This document shows positions 34,902 to 42,524 of a DNA stretch of 42,524 bases, piece after piece. Within the stretch, counting starts at the first letter, position 1; the number at the start of each line of letters is the position of its first letter. The notes below the pieces were generated by a model. The model was not told the DNA's origin, made no database searches, and saw nothing but the letters and a program-made list of their open reading frames with translations. Made by a program: the position numbers and the translations under genes. The DNA comes from Lachnospiraceae bacterium (GTDB lineage: Bacteria; Bacillota; Clostridia; Lachnospirales; Lachnospiraceae), in contig JAFZKG010000051.1 of assembly GCA_017553695.1 (NCBI GenBank), forward strand, positions 1-42,524, read 5' to 3'.

Positions 34902-36173
34902 ATGAATAAGATTGATGGAAAAACAATAAAGGTGCCGGAAGAAGTACGCGCCATCATGGACACGCTTGTCTCCTCGGGCTATGAAGCCTACTGCGTGGGC
35001 GGCTGTGTGCGAGACAGCCTGCTTGGCCGGGCACCGGAAGATTGGGATATTACGACATCGGCTCTTCCTGAACAAGTGAAGAGCCTGTTTTCTAATACCG
35101 TGGATACGGGGATCCAGCACGGCACGGTGATGATCGTGATCAGGGGGATCGGTTACGAAGTGACGACCTACCGCATCGACGGGAAATATCTGGACGGGCG
35201 CCATCCGGAGCATGTGACTTTCACGCGCTCGCTGGAAGAGGATCTGAAACGGCGCGACTTCACCATCAACGCATTTGCATATAATGACGGATCTGGTATC
35301 GTGGATCTGTTCGATGGCATGGACGATCTGGAGAAAAAGATCGTGCGCGCAGTCGGTGATCCGGATGCACGTTTTACAGAAGATGCCCTCCGGATCATGC
35401 GGGCGATCCGCTTTGCGGCACAGCTGGATTTCAAAGTGGAAGAGGAGACCTACGCAGCCATCCGCCGTCACGCGGACAATCTGGCAAACGTCAGCATGGA
35501 ACGGATCCGCGTGGAGTTTGAAAAGACGCTGATGAGCAGGAACTGCGGGATGGTGAATGAATTCTTCCGATTGGGAATGGGAGACTACATCCTTCCTGGA
35601 TATGCAGAAAAATGTGCCGGATTTGATGAAGAGATTGCAGCATGCCTGCCAGGAGAACAAGAGGATGATGCACGCCGGTATTTACTACTTGCAATTTTGT
35701 TGAAAGAGTTGTCTGCGGAAGAAGCAAAGGATGCGCTGCGGGCAATGAAATATGACAATAAGACAAAGGCTGCGGTATCGGCGATCCTGCGGTACAAAGA
35801 TGCACCGCTGCAGGCCGACCGTGCGCGGATCAAAAAGGCGTTGAACGAAATGGGAGAAGAGGTCTTCTTCCTGGAAGCAGATCTGCAGGAGGCCATCACC
35901 CGCGCGGGAATGGATGGATTGACGAAGTGTCAGGACGATGTGACGCTGTCAACCTTTGCGCTGGTCCGGGAGATGGCGGAGGATATCATTGCGAAACACG
36001 AACCATTTTCGACAACGCACCTGGCTGTTAACGGTAATGACCTGATCCGGGCAGGCGTTCCGGAAGGCGTGCAGCTGAAGGAAGAACTGGAAGCATTACT
36101 GGAGCGCGTGATCCGCGATCCGGGATTGAATACGAAAGAACAGTTGATGGAACTGCTAAGGGGGAAATCATGA
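34902..36173 (+). CDS. cca: CCA tRNA nucleotidyltransferase
   Basis: The 423-residue class II enzyme adds or repairs the CCA end of tRNAs. GGCVRDSLLG (the GGxVRD-type motif), EDWDITTSA with the metal-binding DxD, RRDFTINAFAYN and EDALRIMRAIRFA are all present. The C-terminal half is helical without a clear HD phosphohydrolase motif. ATG 34902 has only a weak AGAG site; the earlier TTG 34866 is less likely. Its stop overlaps the start of the sugar mutase gene (ATGA). Confidence 0.93.
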   Translation: MNKIDGKTIKVPEEVRAIMDTLVSSGYEAYCVGGCVRDSLLGRAPEDWDITTSALPEQVKSLFSNTVDTGIQHGTVMIVIRGIGYEVTTYRIDGKYLDGRHPEHVTFTRSLEEDLKRRDFTINAFAYNDGSGIVDLFDGMDDLEKKIVRAVGDPDARFTEDALRIMRAIRFAAQLDFKVEEETYAAIRRHADNLANVSMERIRVEFEKTLMSRNCGMVNEFFRLGMGDYILPGYAEKCAGFDEEIAACLPGEQEDDARRYLLLAILLKELSAEEAKDALRAMKYDNKTKAAVSAILRYKDAPLQADRARIKKALNEMGEEVFFLEADLQEAITRAGMDGLTKCQDDVTLSTFALVREMAEDIIAKHEPFSTTHLAVNGNDLIRAGVPEGVQLKEELEALLERVIRDPGLNTKEQLMELLRGKS

Positions 36174-37951
36174 CAGATAGGAATTATCGCGACCGTTATC
36201 AGGAATGGCTGGATGATCCATTCATCGATGCGGATACAAAAGATGAATTAAAGGCCCTGAAAGGAAATGACGCCGAGATCGAGGACCGGTTTTACAAAGA
36301 ACTGGAATTCGGTACTGCCGGACTGCGCGGGATCATTGGTGCCGGAACGAACCGGATGAACAAATATACCGTTGCAAAGGCGACGCAGGGACTGGCTGAT
36401 TACATCAATGACTTTTTCAATCAACTGAGGCAGCATCATATGGAAAATGCCGAAGAAGCCTGCGAGGAAGCCGGACATGACTGCCGTAACTGCGCAGGAT
36501 GCGAAGAAAGTGAGATGCTCCCAAGCGTGGCAATCGCCGGTGATTCCCGTCATATGTCCAGAGAGTTCGAGGACATTGCGGCAGCAGTTCTGAATGCGAA
36601 CGGGATCCGCGCTTATGTGTTCGAAAGTCTCCGCCCGACACCGGAACTATCCTTTGCAGTACGTTATCTGAACTGCATTGCAGGCGTGAACATCACAGCC
36701 AGCCATAATCCGGCAGAGTATAACGGCTACAAAGTATACTGGGCGGACGGCGCGCAGGTGACTCCGCCGCATGATGAAGGCATCATGGCCTGCGTGAATC
36801 AGGTAACCAATCTATCCAACCCGAAAATGATGGATAAAGAAGAGGCGGTCGAACGGGGACTTTATGTCACGATCGGACGCGAAGTAGACGAAGTCTTTAT
36901 GGACCGGATCTCGGCATGCGTCAGAGAACCTTCGCTGACAAAACAGATGGCCAGAGATGTGACTGTGGCATATACCCCGCTTCATGGTGCCGGCATTATG
37001 ATCATTCCGGAAGTGCTCAACCGCTTTGGTTTTACAAATCTGTTTATTGTAAAGGAACAGGAAAAACCGGACGGCGATTTTCCGACCGTTGATTTCCCGA
37101 ATCCGGAAATGCCGGAAGCCTTCCGTCTGGCGGATGCGCTGGGGCAGGAAAAGAATGCGGATATCATCATTGCGACGGACCCGGATTCTGACCGGATCGG
37201 CATTCACGTGCGGGATAACGACGGCAATTATCATGACCTGAACGGCAACATGATCGGATGCCTCCTTTGCGAGTATGAACTGTCACGGCTGTCCAAACGG
37301 GGCCGGATTCCGGAAGATGCCTTCGTGGTGCGTTCGATCGTTTCCAGCAAGTTGTTTGACCGGATCGCAAAGAGTTATGGTGTCGAAGTAAGAGAAGTCC
37401 TGACGGGATTTAAGAATATCGGCGCGGAAATGTTCAAGAGCGAGATGACAAAAGAGGGAACGTTCCTGTTTGCCTACGAGGAAAGCTACGGATATCTGGT
37501 CGGAACACATGCGAGGGATAAAGATGCCTGCGTGACAGCCCTCGTTCTCTGTGAGATGTGCGCATTTTACAAATACAATGACATGACTCTTTGGGATGCC
37601 ATGTGCGAAGTCTATGAGAAATACGGATATGCGGTGGAGCAGACTGTATCGATCACCAAGAAAGGCATCGATGGACTGACTGCCATTGCGAAAACAATGG
37701 AAGACATGCGAAGCAATCCGCCGAAAGAGCTGGCCGGCATGCCGGTGCAGAAGTTCCTCGACTATGAGAAACCGGAAGAGACAGGCCTGCCGAAATCGAA
37801 CGTTCTTTACTTCGAGCTGGAAGATGCCTGGGTATGCGTAAGGCCAAGTGGCACAGAACCGAAGATCAAGTATTATGTCGGCGTCAGCTCACCGTCGAAA
37901 GAGTTGGCAGAAGAAAAGATGGAGCAGCTTAAGCAGGCATTCGTGGAATAG
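36170..37951 (+). CDS. Phosphohexomutase (phosphoglucomutase/phosphomannomutase) with a Cys-rich insert
   Basis: The 593-residue enzyme interconverts sugar 1- and 6-phosphates. Ser178 in TASHNP is the phosphoserine site, DPDSDRIG binds Mg, GFKNIG and FAYEESYGYL bind sugar, and RPSGTEPKIKYY binds phosphate. The length fits the long phosphoglucomutase type of Firmicutes, which supplies glucose 1-phosphate for polysaccharides. Between domain I strands is an insert (about 84-117) holding Cys98, His103, Cys105, Cys108 and Cys111, which could bind zinc or another metal. It is coupled to cca. Confidence 0.92.
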   Translation: MTDRNYRDRYQEWLDDPFIDADTKDELKALKGNDAEIEDRFYKELEFGTAGLRGIIGAGTNRMNKYTVAKATQGLADYINDFFNQLRQHHMENAEEACEEAGHDCRNCAGCEESEMLPSVAIAGDSRHMSREFEDIAAAVLNANGIRAYVFESLRPTPELSFAVRYLNCIAGVNITASHNPAEYNGYKVYWADGAQVTPPHDEGIMACVNQVTNLSNPKMMDKEEAVERGLYVTIGREVDEVFMDRISACVREPSLTKQMARDVTVAYTPLHGAGIMIIPEVLNRFGFTNLFIVKEQEKPDGDFPTVDFPNPEMPEAFRLADALGQEKNADIIIATDPDSDRIGIHVRDNDGNYHDLNGNMIGCLLCEYELSRLSKRGRIPEDAFVVRSIVSSKLFDRIAKSYGVEVREVLTGFKNIGAEMFKSEMTKEGTFLFAYEESYGYLVGTHARDKDACVTALVLCEMCAFYKYNDMTLWDAMCEVYEKYGYAVEQTVSITKKGIDGLTAIAKTMEDMRSNPPKELAGMPVQKFLDYEKPEETGLPKSNVLYFELEDAWVCVRPSGTEPKIKYYVGVSSPSKELAEEKMEQLKQAFVE

Positions 37952-38010
37952 ATTTTCGCAGGAATATTTGATAAACTAAACAAACAGGACAAGTATTAAG
38001 GAGAAACAAA

Positions 38011-39123
38011 ATGGGATATAAGATTTTTACATTAAGCCCGGGATCCACCTCAACCAAACTTGCGGTCTTTGACGGAGAAGAGCGCATCTTCAAGGCAAAT
38101 GTACAGCACGATACGGAGGTGCTGAAAACATTCAAACGGGTATCCGAGCAGCTGCCGTACCGTGTGGAGACCATTATGAAAGAGCTGGAAGCAAATCAGA
38201 TCGATCTTCATGACATGGATGCATTCGCTGCTTATTCGGGTGGATTGGAAAGCACGACGACAGGCATCTTCCCGGTCAATGACAAGATCCTGGAGGACTG
38301 CTCCTCCGGCAGGCTTATGGAGCACCCGGCCATTCTTGGCTCTCAGATCATTCACGCATTTGCGGAAGAGACCGGCAAACCGGCATATCTGGTCAACCCG
38401 CCGGATGCTGATGAATTTGAAGACATATCCCGTATTTCGGGCATCAAGGGGATCCACAGAGAATCTCATATCCATGTACTGAACCAGAAAGAAGTCGCGC
38501 TGCGTGCAGCTAACCAGCTCGGCAAAGCATATGAAGAATGCAATCTTATCGTCTGTCATGTGGGCGGCGGTCTTTCCATTGCGGCACATAAGATGGGTAA
38601 GATTGCGGATGGCAATGATGTGCTGAATGGCGACGGGCCGATGGCGCCAAACCGCTCCGGCTATGTGCCGCTGCTTCCGGTCATCAAAATGTGCTATTCC
38701 GGAGAGTATTCTCTGGATGACATGAAGGCAATCGTATCGAAAAAAGGTGGTCTTCTGGGACTTCTTGGCACAGACAATATGCTGGAGATCAAGGAACGGA
38801 TCAAAAACGGTGATGAGTGGGCGGAATTGATCTACCGCGCGTTTGCGTATAATCTGGCAAAATATATCGGATCCTATGCTTGCGTACTGGAAGGAAAAGT
38901 GGATGCCATTGTCATGACCGGCGGTGTTTCCAATGATGAGGATTTCATTGCAAATGTGAAAAAATATGCCGGCTGGGTTGCTCCGTTCATCATCTTTGCG
39001 GGTGACTTTGAGATGGAGGCTCTTGCAAACGGCGCGATCCGTGCGTTGGAAGGCAGTGAGCCGCTGCTGGAGTATACCGGAAAACCGGTCTGGGAAAAAT
39101 TCGACTTTGAACCAAAGGAGTAA
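38011..39123 (+). CDS. buk: Butyrate kinase
   Basis: The 370-residue acetokinase-family protein begins with LSPGSTSTKLAVFD and contains VNPPDADEFEDISRISG and GGGLSIAAHKMGK, all butyrate kinase motifs. It makes butyrate and ATP from butyryl phosphate, the last step of one fermentation route. AAGGAGAA (37998-38005) precedes ATG 38011. The partner phosphotransbutyrylase (ptb), often adjacent, is not here; the neighbours are a sugar mutase and a PAP2 protein. A branched-chain or related acyl phosphate is another possible substrate. Confidence 0.92.
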   Translation: MGYKIFTLSPGSTSTKLAVFDGEERIFKANVQHDTEVLKTFKRVSEQLPYRVETIMKELEANQIDLHDMDAFAAYSGGLESTTTGIFPVNDKILEDCSSGRLMEHPAILGSQIIHAFAEETGKPAYLVNPPDADEFEDISRISGIKGIHRESHIHVLNQKEVALRAANQLGKAYEECNLIVCHVGGGLSIAAHKMGKIADGNDVLNGDGPMAPNRSGYVPLLPVIKMCYSGEYSLDDMKAIVSKKGGLLGLLGTDNMLEIKERIKNGDEWAELIYRAFAYNLAKYIGSYACVLEGKVDAIVMTGGVSNDEDFIANVKKYAGWVAPFIIFAGDFEMEALANGAIRALEGSEPLLEYTGKPVWEKFDFEPKE

Positions 39124-39129
39124 AACGAC

Positions 39130-40485
39130 ATGAATGTATTGCTTGCAGGCTCTTTGGGAGCATTATTGGATACAGTTTTTGCGAACCTCGACATGTCGAT
39201 CTTCGCATTCTTCGGAAACCTGCAGAGCGGATTTCTGACGACGATCGCCAAGATCTTTACAGCGATGGGCAGCACGAAATATGTTGCGCTTTTCGGCCTT
39301 CTGGGATTGATCCTTATTTTCTTCCGGCGGACACGGAAGGTAGGCCTGGCGCTTGTCTTTGCCATTATTATTGGAACACTGATCACAAATATTGTTCTGA
39401 AGCCGATGGCACTTCGTGTGCGGCCTTATAACACGCTGCAGCATATTCCGGAATTCTGGAACTGGTATGTCGGGGCAGGCCAGCTTTGCGAATCGGATTA
39501 CTGCTTCCCATCCGGGCATACAACCGGCGCATTCGAGATCGCTATGGTGCTGTGTCTGACACATATTTCCGCTCGTAAAAAGAGAGTGGCATGGATCTTT
39601 CCATTAGTGGCCGTCATTACGGGCGCGTCCAGGATCTATCTGATGGTCCACTATGCAACGGACGTGTTTGCCGGTGTGATCGTTGGATGCTTTGCGGGTG
39701 TGATCGGTTATCTGATCAGCAATGCGATCTGCAAATGGCTGAAAGGACGGAGGGTCGACAAATCTTTCGATGCAGCACGTAAATTCAAGAAGGGAATCTC
39801 CCATGGCGGCGCAGCGGTCGCGATCGTCATCGGATGGGTTCTGATCTTCGGTATTTCTTATGTGACAGCGATTGGAGAGGGCGGTCCGGATACTGTCCGC
39901 TGTGCATATAACGCAGATTACGATTGCCAGAACGAGGCTCAGGTGGACAGCAAAAAGTATCCGGCGATCGACGGAAAAGAATACTGCAAGATCCACTGGA
40001 AAGAGATATCAGCTGCATTTGCAGAAACCGGCACGATCCCGGAGCCGACAACGGAGGAACCGCCGGCAGCAGCCGGAACAGAGCCTGTTCTTGGCGTGGA
40101 TATCTTTACGTTCTACGATGATCCGGCGATTACTGCATTCCGCGATAACTTTGGATCCGACATGCCAGTGAAAATGCGCTACTACAAGGCACAGGAGATC
40201 GACGAGGTTGTAACGGACGAGAGCCTGATCCAGAGGTGTTTTGAAGCGCTGAAGAAAGTTAAAGTCACTAAAGAAGATACCTCCGGGGAAGTGGTTACAG
40301 ACAGTGCGCTTTCCATTACATTCATCATGGAGGATGAGACGCAGTATTACTTTGGCTTTGACTCTCCGGGGAAAGTGCTTTTCGGACAGAAATACTACAT
40401 TGCAGAAAATACGGAAGAACTCTATCAGATCATGTCTGATTACGGAATCTCAGAGGACGAAGAGTACGAAGACGAGGAGTGGTAG
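39130..40485 (+). CDS. PAP2 phosphatase with extra C-terminal domain
   Basis: Of 451 residues, about 1-245 form a six-helix PAP2 phosphatase with all three motifs: KPMALRVRP (Lys91-Arg98), PSGH (127-130) and SRIYLMVHYATD (Ser167-Asp178). Such enzymes dephosphorylate lipid phosphates, for example undecaprenyl diphosphate. After the last helix is a Cys/His segment (Cys258, Cys266, Cys286, His289) like a small zinc knuckle. A Pro/Glu/Thr linker follows, then an unrecognised domain (about 310-440) with an acidic end. AAAGGAG before ATG 39130 is the ribosome site. Confidence 0.88.
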   Translation: MNVLLAGSLGALLDTVFANLDMSIFAFFGNLQSGFLTTIAKIFTAMGSTKYVALFGLLGLILIFFRRTRKVGLALVFAIIIGTLITNIVLKPMALRVRPYNTLQHIPEFWNWYVGAGQLCESDYCFPSGHTTGAFEIAMVLCLTHISARKKRVAWIFPLVAVITGASRIYLMVHYATDVFAGVIVGCFAGVIGYLISNAICKWLKGRRVDKSFDAARKFKKGISHGGAAVAIVIGWVLIFGISYVTAIGEGGPDTVRCAYNADYDCQNEAQVDSKKYPAIDGKEYCKIHWKEISAAFAETGTIPEPTTEEPPAAAGTEPVLGVDIFTFYDDPAITAFRDNFGSDMPVKMRYYKAQEIDEVVTDESLIQRCFEALKKVKVTKEDTSGEVVTDSALSITFIMEDETQYYFGFDSPGKVLFGQKYYIAENTEELYQIMSDYGISEDEEYEDEEW

Positions 40486-40500
40486 AGCCCGTTTCTTTCA

Positions 40501-40529
40501 TTGACAAGGCGTGCAATTGATTATAAAAT
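40501..40529 (+). promoter_or_regulatory. Near-consensus promoter of the peptide-binding gene, inside a terminator
   Basis: TTGACA (40501-40506), 17 bp spacer, TAAAAT (40524-40529). The start would be near 40536, inside the 3' arm of the upstream terminator stem, so the new RNA contains too little of the hairpin to terminate. Confidence 0.75.
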
Positions 40530-40547
40530 GATTGCACGCTTTTTTTA
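40509..40547 (+). terminator. Rho-independent terminator of the PAP2 gene
   Basis: GCGTGCAAT (40509-40517) and ATTGCACGC (40531-40539) pair perfectly around a 13 base loop, followed by T (40540-40547). Confidence 0.92.
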
Positions 40548-40609
40548 TTTATCGTCACACTATCATAATAAAGCGGTGGTGTGATGATTCATTATTAGGA
40601 GGGAAAATC

Positions 40610-42310
40610 ATGAAAAGAATGAAAGCAATCGTGGTTGCTCTTCTTGCTGTTGCAATGGTAGCAGTTTTATGCGCATGCGGCAACAAGGGTGGCGACACAC
40701 CACAAGGCTCCGGCGCTGACGGCGGTGCTTCTGCAGGCATGACTTACACCCTGATCTACGGCAACAATGAAGGTGATGAAGTTGCTCTGGTTGCTCAGTC
40801 TCTGAAAGACCAGTGGGAAGAAGCATTCCCAGGCGTAACGATCAATCTTCAGCCGATGACCAAGGCAGAACGTCTGGAAAAAATGCAGAACGACAACTAT
40901 ACGCTCGCTCTGACCCGTTGGGGCCCGGACTATGCTGACCCGATGACCTACCTTGGAATGTGGGTTACCGACACAGCAAACAACTACGGCTTCTGGAGCA
41001 ATCCGGAATACGATGCACTCATTAAGAGCTGCTCATCCGGAGAACTGGCAGGCGACTATGACGCTCGTTGGGCTGCACTGTATGAAGCAGAAGAAATGGT
41101 CATGAAAGAGGCTGTTATCACTCCTCTTTACACCAAAGCAAATGCAAACCTGATCGCTGACGGCGTAGAAGGCGTGGAGTTCCATCCGGTCGCTCTGAAC
41201 AGAGTTTACAAGAGAGCTACCTGCCCATCCGGCACAATGAACGTTATGTTCTCCACCAACGTCATGTCTCTGGACACCAACCTTGCAACCGATGGTGACT
41301 CCTTCGAAGTCATCGCTGACTGCATCGATGGTCTGACCCAGATGGATGCTGACGGTGCTGCACAGCCGGCAATCGCAGAGAGCTGGGATGTTTCTGAAGA
41401 TCAGATGACCTATACGTTCCATCTTCGTAAAGATGCTTACTGGAGCAACGGAACACCGGTCACTGCAAACGACTTTGTATTTGCATGGAAACTTTCCATG
41501 ACTGCAAACGTTGAATACAACTACATGTTTGACAACACAGTTGCATGCGTCAAGAACGCAGACAACATCCTGTATGAAGGCGGCGATCCAGATACTCTGG
41601 GTATCAAGGCTATCGACGACTACACACTGGAAGTACAGCTGGAAGCTCCTGTATCATTCTTCCCATCTCTGATGTACTTCCCGACATTCTATCCGATCAA
41701 CCAGGCATTCTATGAGCAGGTTGGCGCAGACAACTATGGCACAAGCCCGGATACGTTCCTTTCCAACGGTGCATTCGTTCTTTCCGAGTACACCCCGGGA
41801 ACCGCTTCTCCGAAGGTTGTCAAGAACCCGAACTACTATGATGCTGCAAGCGTTACACTGAACGGCATCAACTATCAGGTCGTTGACGGTTCCGACAATG
41901 CTCTGACTGCATTCAAGAACGGCACACTGGATATCTCCGTGATCTCCGGTGATCAGGTCGGCGCAGTTGAGAAAGATGACACACTGTCCAAGAACCTGAA
42001 GGTTACCGGTGCTGGTTACATGTGGTATGTCACATTCAGCCAGACCAAGAACAATGCAAATGGCGATTTTGCAAATGTTGACCTTCGTCTTGCATTCGCA
42101 AACGCTATTGACAGAGAGTTCCTCGTTGACAACTATGTCATGGACGGATCTCTTCCGACCTACACCTGCGTACCGCCGCAGTTCGCTGCAAGCGCATCCA
42201 CAGGTGAAGACTTCTCCGCAGACCAGACCAGATTCAGTGAGTACTGCTCTTACAATCTGGATGTAGCTACTGAGCACTTCAACGCTGCTAAGGAAGCATT
42301 AGGTTACTAA
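40610..42310 (+). CDS. Oligopeptide-binding lipoprotein (OppA/SBP_bac_5 family), circularly permuted
   Basis: The 566-residue protein starts at ATG 40610 behind TAGGAGGG (40596-40603). Residues 1-22 are a lipoprotein signal with acylated Cys23 (LCAC), then a Gly-rich linker. Residues about 44-202 match the usual C-terminal part of OppA-type proteins (LALTRWGPDYADPMTYL, WSNPEYDALI, FHPVALNRVYK). Residues about 204-566 match the usual N-terminal part (MSLDTNLATDGDSFEVI, AESWDVSEDQMTYTFHLRKD, LRLAFANAIDREFLV) and stop where the former would normally follow (AAKEALGY). Family parts are complete but in swapped order. It should capture peptides outside the membrane. Codon choice (many GCT, AAC, TTC) suggests high expression. 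The permease gene follows. Confidence 0.88.
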   Translation: MKRMKAIVVALLAVAMVAVLCACGNKGGDTPQGSGADGGASAGMTYTLIYGNNEGDEVALVAQSLKDQWEEAFPGVTINLQPMTKAERLEKMQNDNYTLALTRWGPDYADPMTYLGMWVTDTANNYGFWSNPEYDALIKSCSSGELAGDYDARWAALYEAEEMVMKEAVITPLYTKANANLIADGVEGVEFHPVALNRVYKRATCPSGTMNVMFSTNVMSLDTNLATDGDSFEVIADCIDGLTQMDADGAAQPAIAESWDVSEDQMTYTFHLRKDAYWSNGTPVTANDFVFAWKLSMTANVEYNYMFDNTVACVKNADNILYEGGDPDTLGIKAIDDYTLEVQLEAPVSFFPSLMYFPTFYPINQAFYEQVGADNYGTSPDTFLSNGAFVLSEYTPGTASPKVVKNPNYYDAASVTLNGINYQVVDGSDNALTAFKNGTLDISVISGDQVGAVEKDDTLSKNLKVTGAGYMWYVTFSQTKNNANGDFANVDLRLAFANAIDREFLVDNYVMDGSLPTYTCVPPQFAASASTGEDFSADQTRFSEYCSYNLDVATEHFNAAKEALGY

Positions 42311-42316
42311 AAAATA

Positions 42317-42401
42317 CGGATCTTTGATCCGCAATTGTTAAAAATTTTTAAACAAATTGTTTGGACGATCAGAGCAGCCCTTTGTGACTGCTCTGATGTC
42401 C
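42317..42401 (+). promoter_or_regulatory. Intercistronic stem-loops between binding protein and permease genes
   Basis: CGGATC/GATCCG (42317-42331) is followed by a larger stem: ATCAGAGCAG (42368-42377) with CTGCTCTGAT (42388-42397), extended by GGAC/GTCC (42363-42366, 42398-42401). There is no T run after the second stem. Such hairpins often protect the upstream message so that binding protein outnumbers permease. Confidence 0.65.
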
Positions 42402-42426
42402 TTGCGTTTATCGATTACACAGAAAA

Positions 42427-42524
42427 ATGGCTAAGTATATAATCAAGAGAGTGATAATGGCGCTGATAACGTTACTGATCATAACGTTTCTGCTGTTTTT
42501 GCTCGTCCGTATCATGCCGGGCAA
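42427..42524 (+). CDS. Oligopeptide ABC transporter permease (OppB type), N-terminal fragment
   Basis: Only 32 residues are visible before the window ends. They open with MAKYIIKRVI, then a membrane helix, then FLLVRIMPG, the standard N-terminus of OppB/DppB permeases. No clear ribosome site is seen before ATG 42427. With the binding lipoprotein upstream it would form a peptide importer; the second permease and ATPases are presumably beyond the edge. Confidence 0.9.
   Translation, partial: MAKYIIKRVIMALITLLIITFLLFLLVRIMPG

Noticed and set aside
34770-35660. A 296-codon minus-strand frame over cca
   Set aside because: It is a shadow of cca, which has full catalytic motifs on the plus strand.
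40532-40609. An earlier TTG start for the peptide-binding protein
   Set aside because: It lies in the terminator stem before the promoter start point; ATG 40610 has a strong ribosome site and gives a proper lipoprotein signal.

Overview
The window looks like a piece of chromosome from a Gram-positive gut anaerobe of the class Clostridia, most likely Lachnospiraceae. This is inferred from strong AGGAGG ribosome sites, TTTACA/TATAAT promoters, hairpin-plus-T terminators, a SAM-I riboswitch before metK, butyrate kinase, tryptophan-rich cell-wall repeats, and FtsEX with a PcsB-like hydrolase. There are 33 protein-coding genes, two cut by the window edges. I see no rRNA, tRNA, CRISPR array, insertion sequence or prophage.

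Layout. 1-4096: envelope genes (end of an L,D-transpeptidase, a repeat-rich transglutaminase, a Gln-rich lipoprotein, an acyltransferase). 4216-10005: a likely transcription unit of SPFH protein, GNAT acetyltransferase, GH51 arabinofuranosidase, membrane-anchored GH25 lysozyme and PepV dipeptidase. 10150-11883: a thiolase-like protein paired with a zinc-ribbon/OB-fold protein, ending in a strong terminator. 11884-12403: a 520 bp gap with a cluster of related hairpins. 12404-15907: a MalY/PatB-type PLP enzyme, a putative L-ribulokinase and AraD; AraD and the GH51 enzyme fit L-arabinose use, but no isomerase is present. 16184-21415: a PucR/CdaR-type regulator followed by ftsE, ftsX, a CtpA-type protease and a coiled-coil M23 hydrolase, a compact septal cell-wall cleavage module. 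21476-25573 (minus strand): GH36 alpha-galactosidase and GH2 beta-galactosidase. 25695-28932: asparagine synthetase lacking the start of its glutaminase domain, three paralogous small lipoproteins, and MscL with a zinc ribbon. 29069-33231: a second M23 protein, murA, and metK under a SAM riboswitch. 33280-39123: proS, cca, a phosphohexomutase with a cysteine cluster, and butyrate kinase. 39130-40485: a PAP2 phosphatase with an extra C-terminal region. 40610-42524: an oligopeptide ABC transporter (binding lipoprotein, start of the permease).

The most striking observation is the peptide-binding lipoprotein at 40610-42310. Its sequence blocks are in circularly permuted order: the part that normally ends OppA-type proteins comes straight after the lipoprotein signal, followed by the part that normally starts them. 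The total length is close to a normal family member. A near-consensus promoter for this gene lies inside the terminator hairpin of the gene before it. Other points of interest are the hairpin cluster at 12000-12280, the GGCTAAT repeats between proS and cca, the cysteine cluster in the sugar mutase, and several dyads at promoters.
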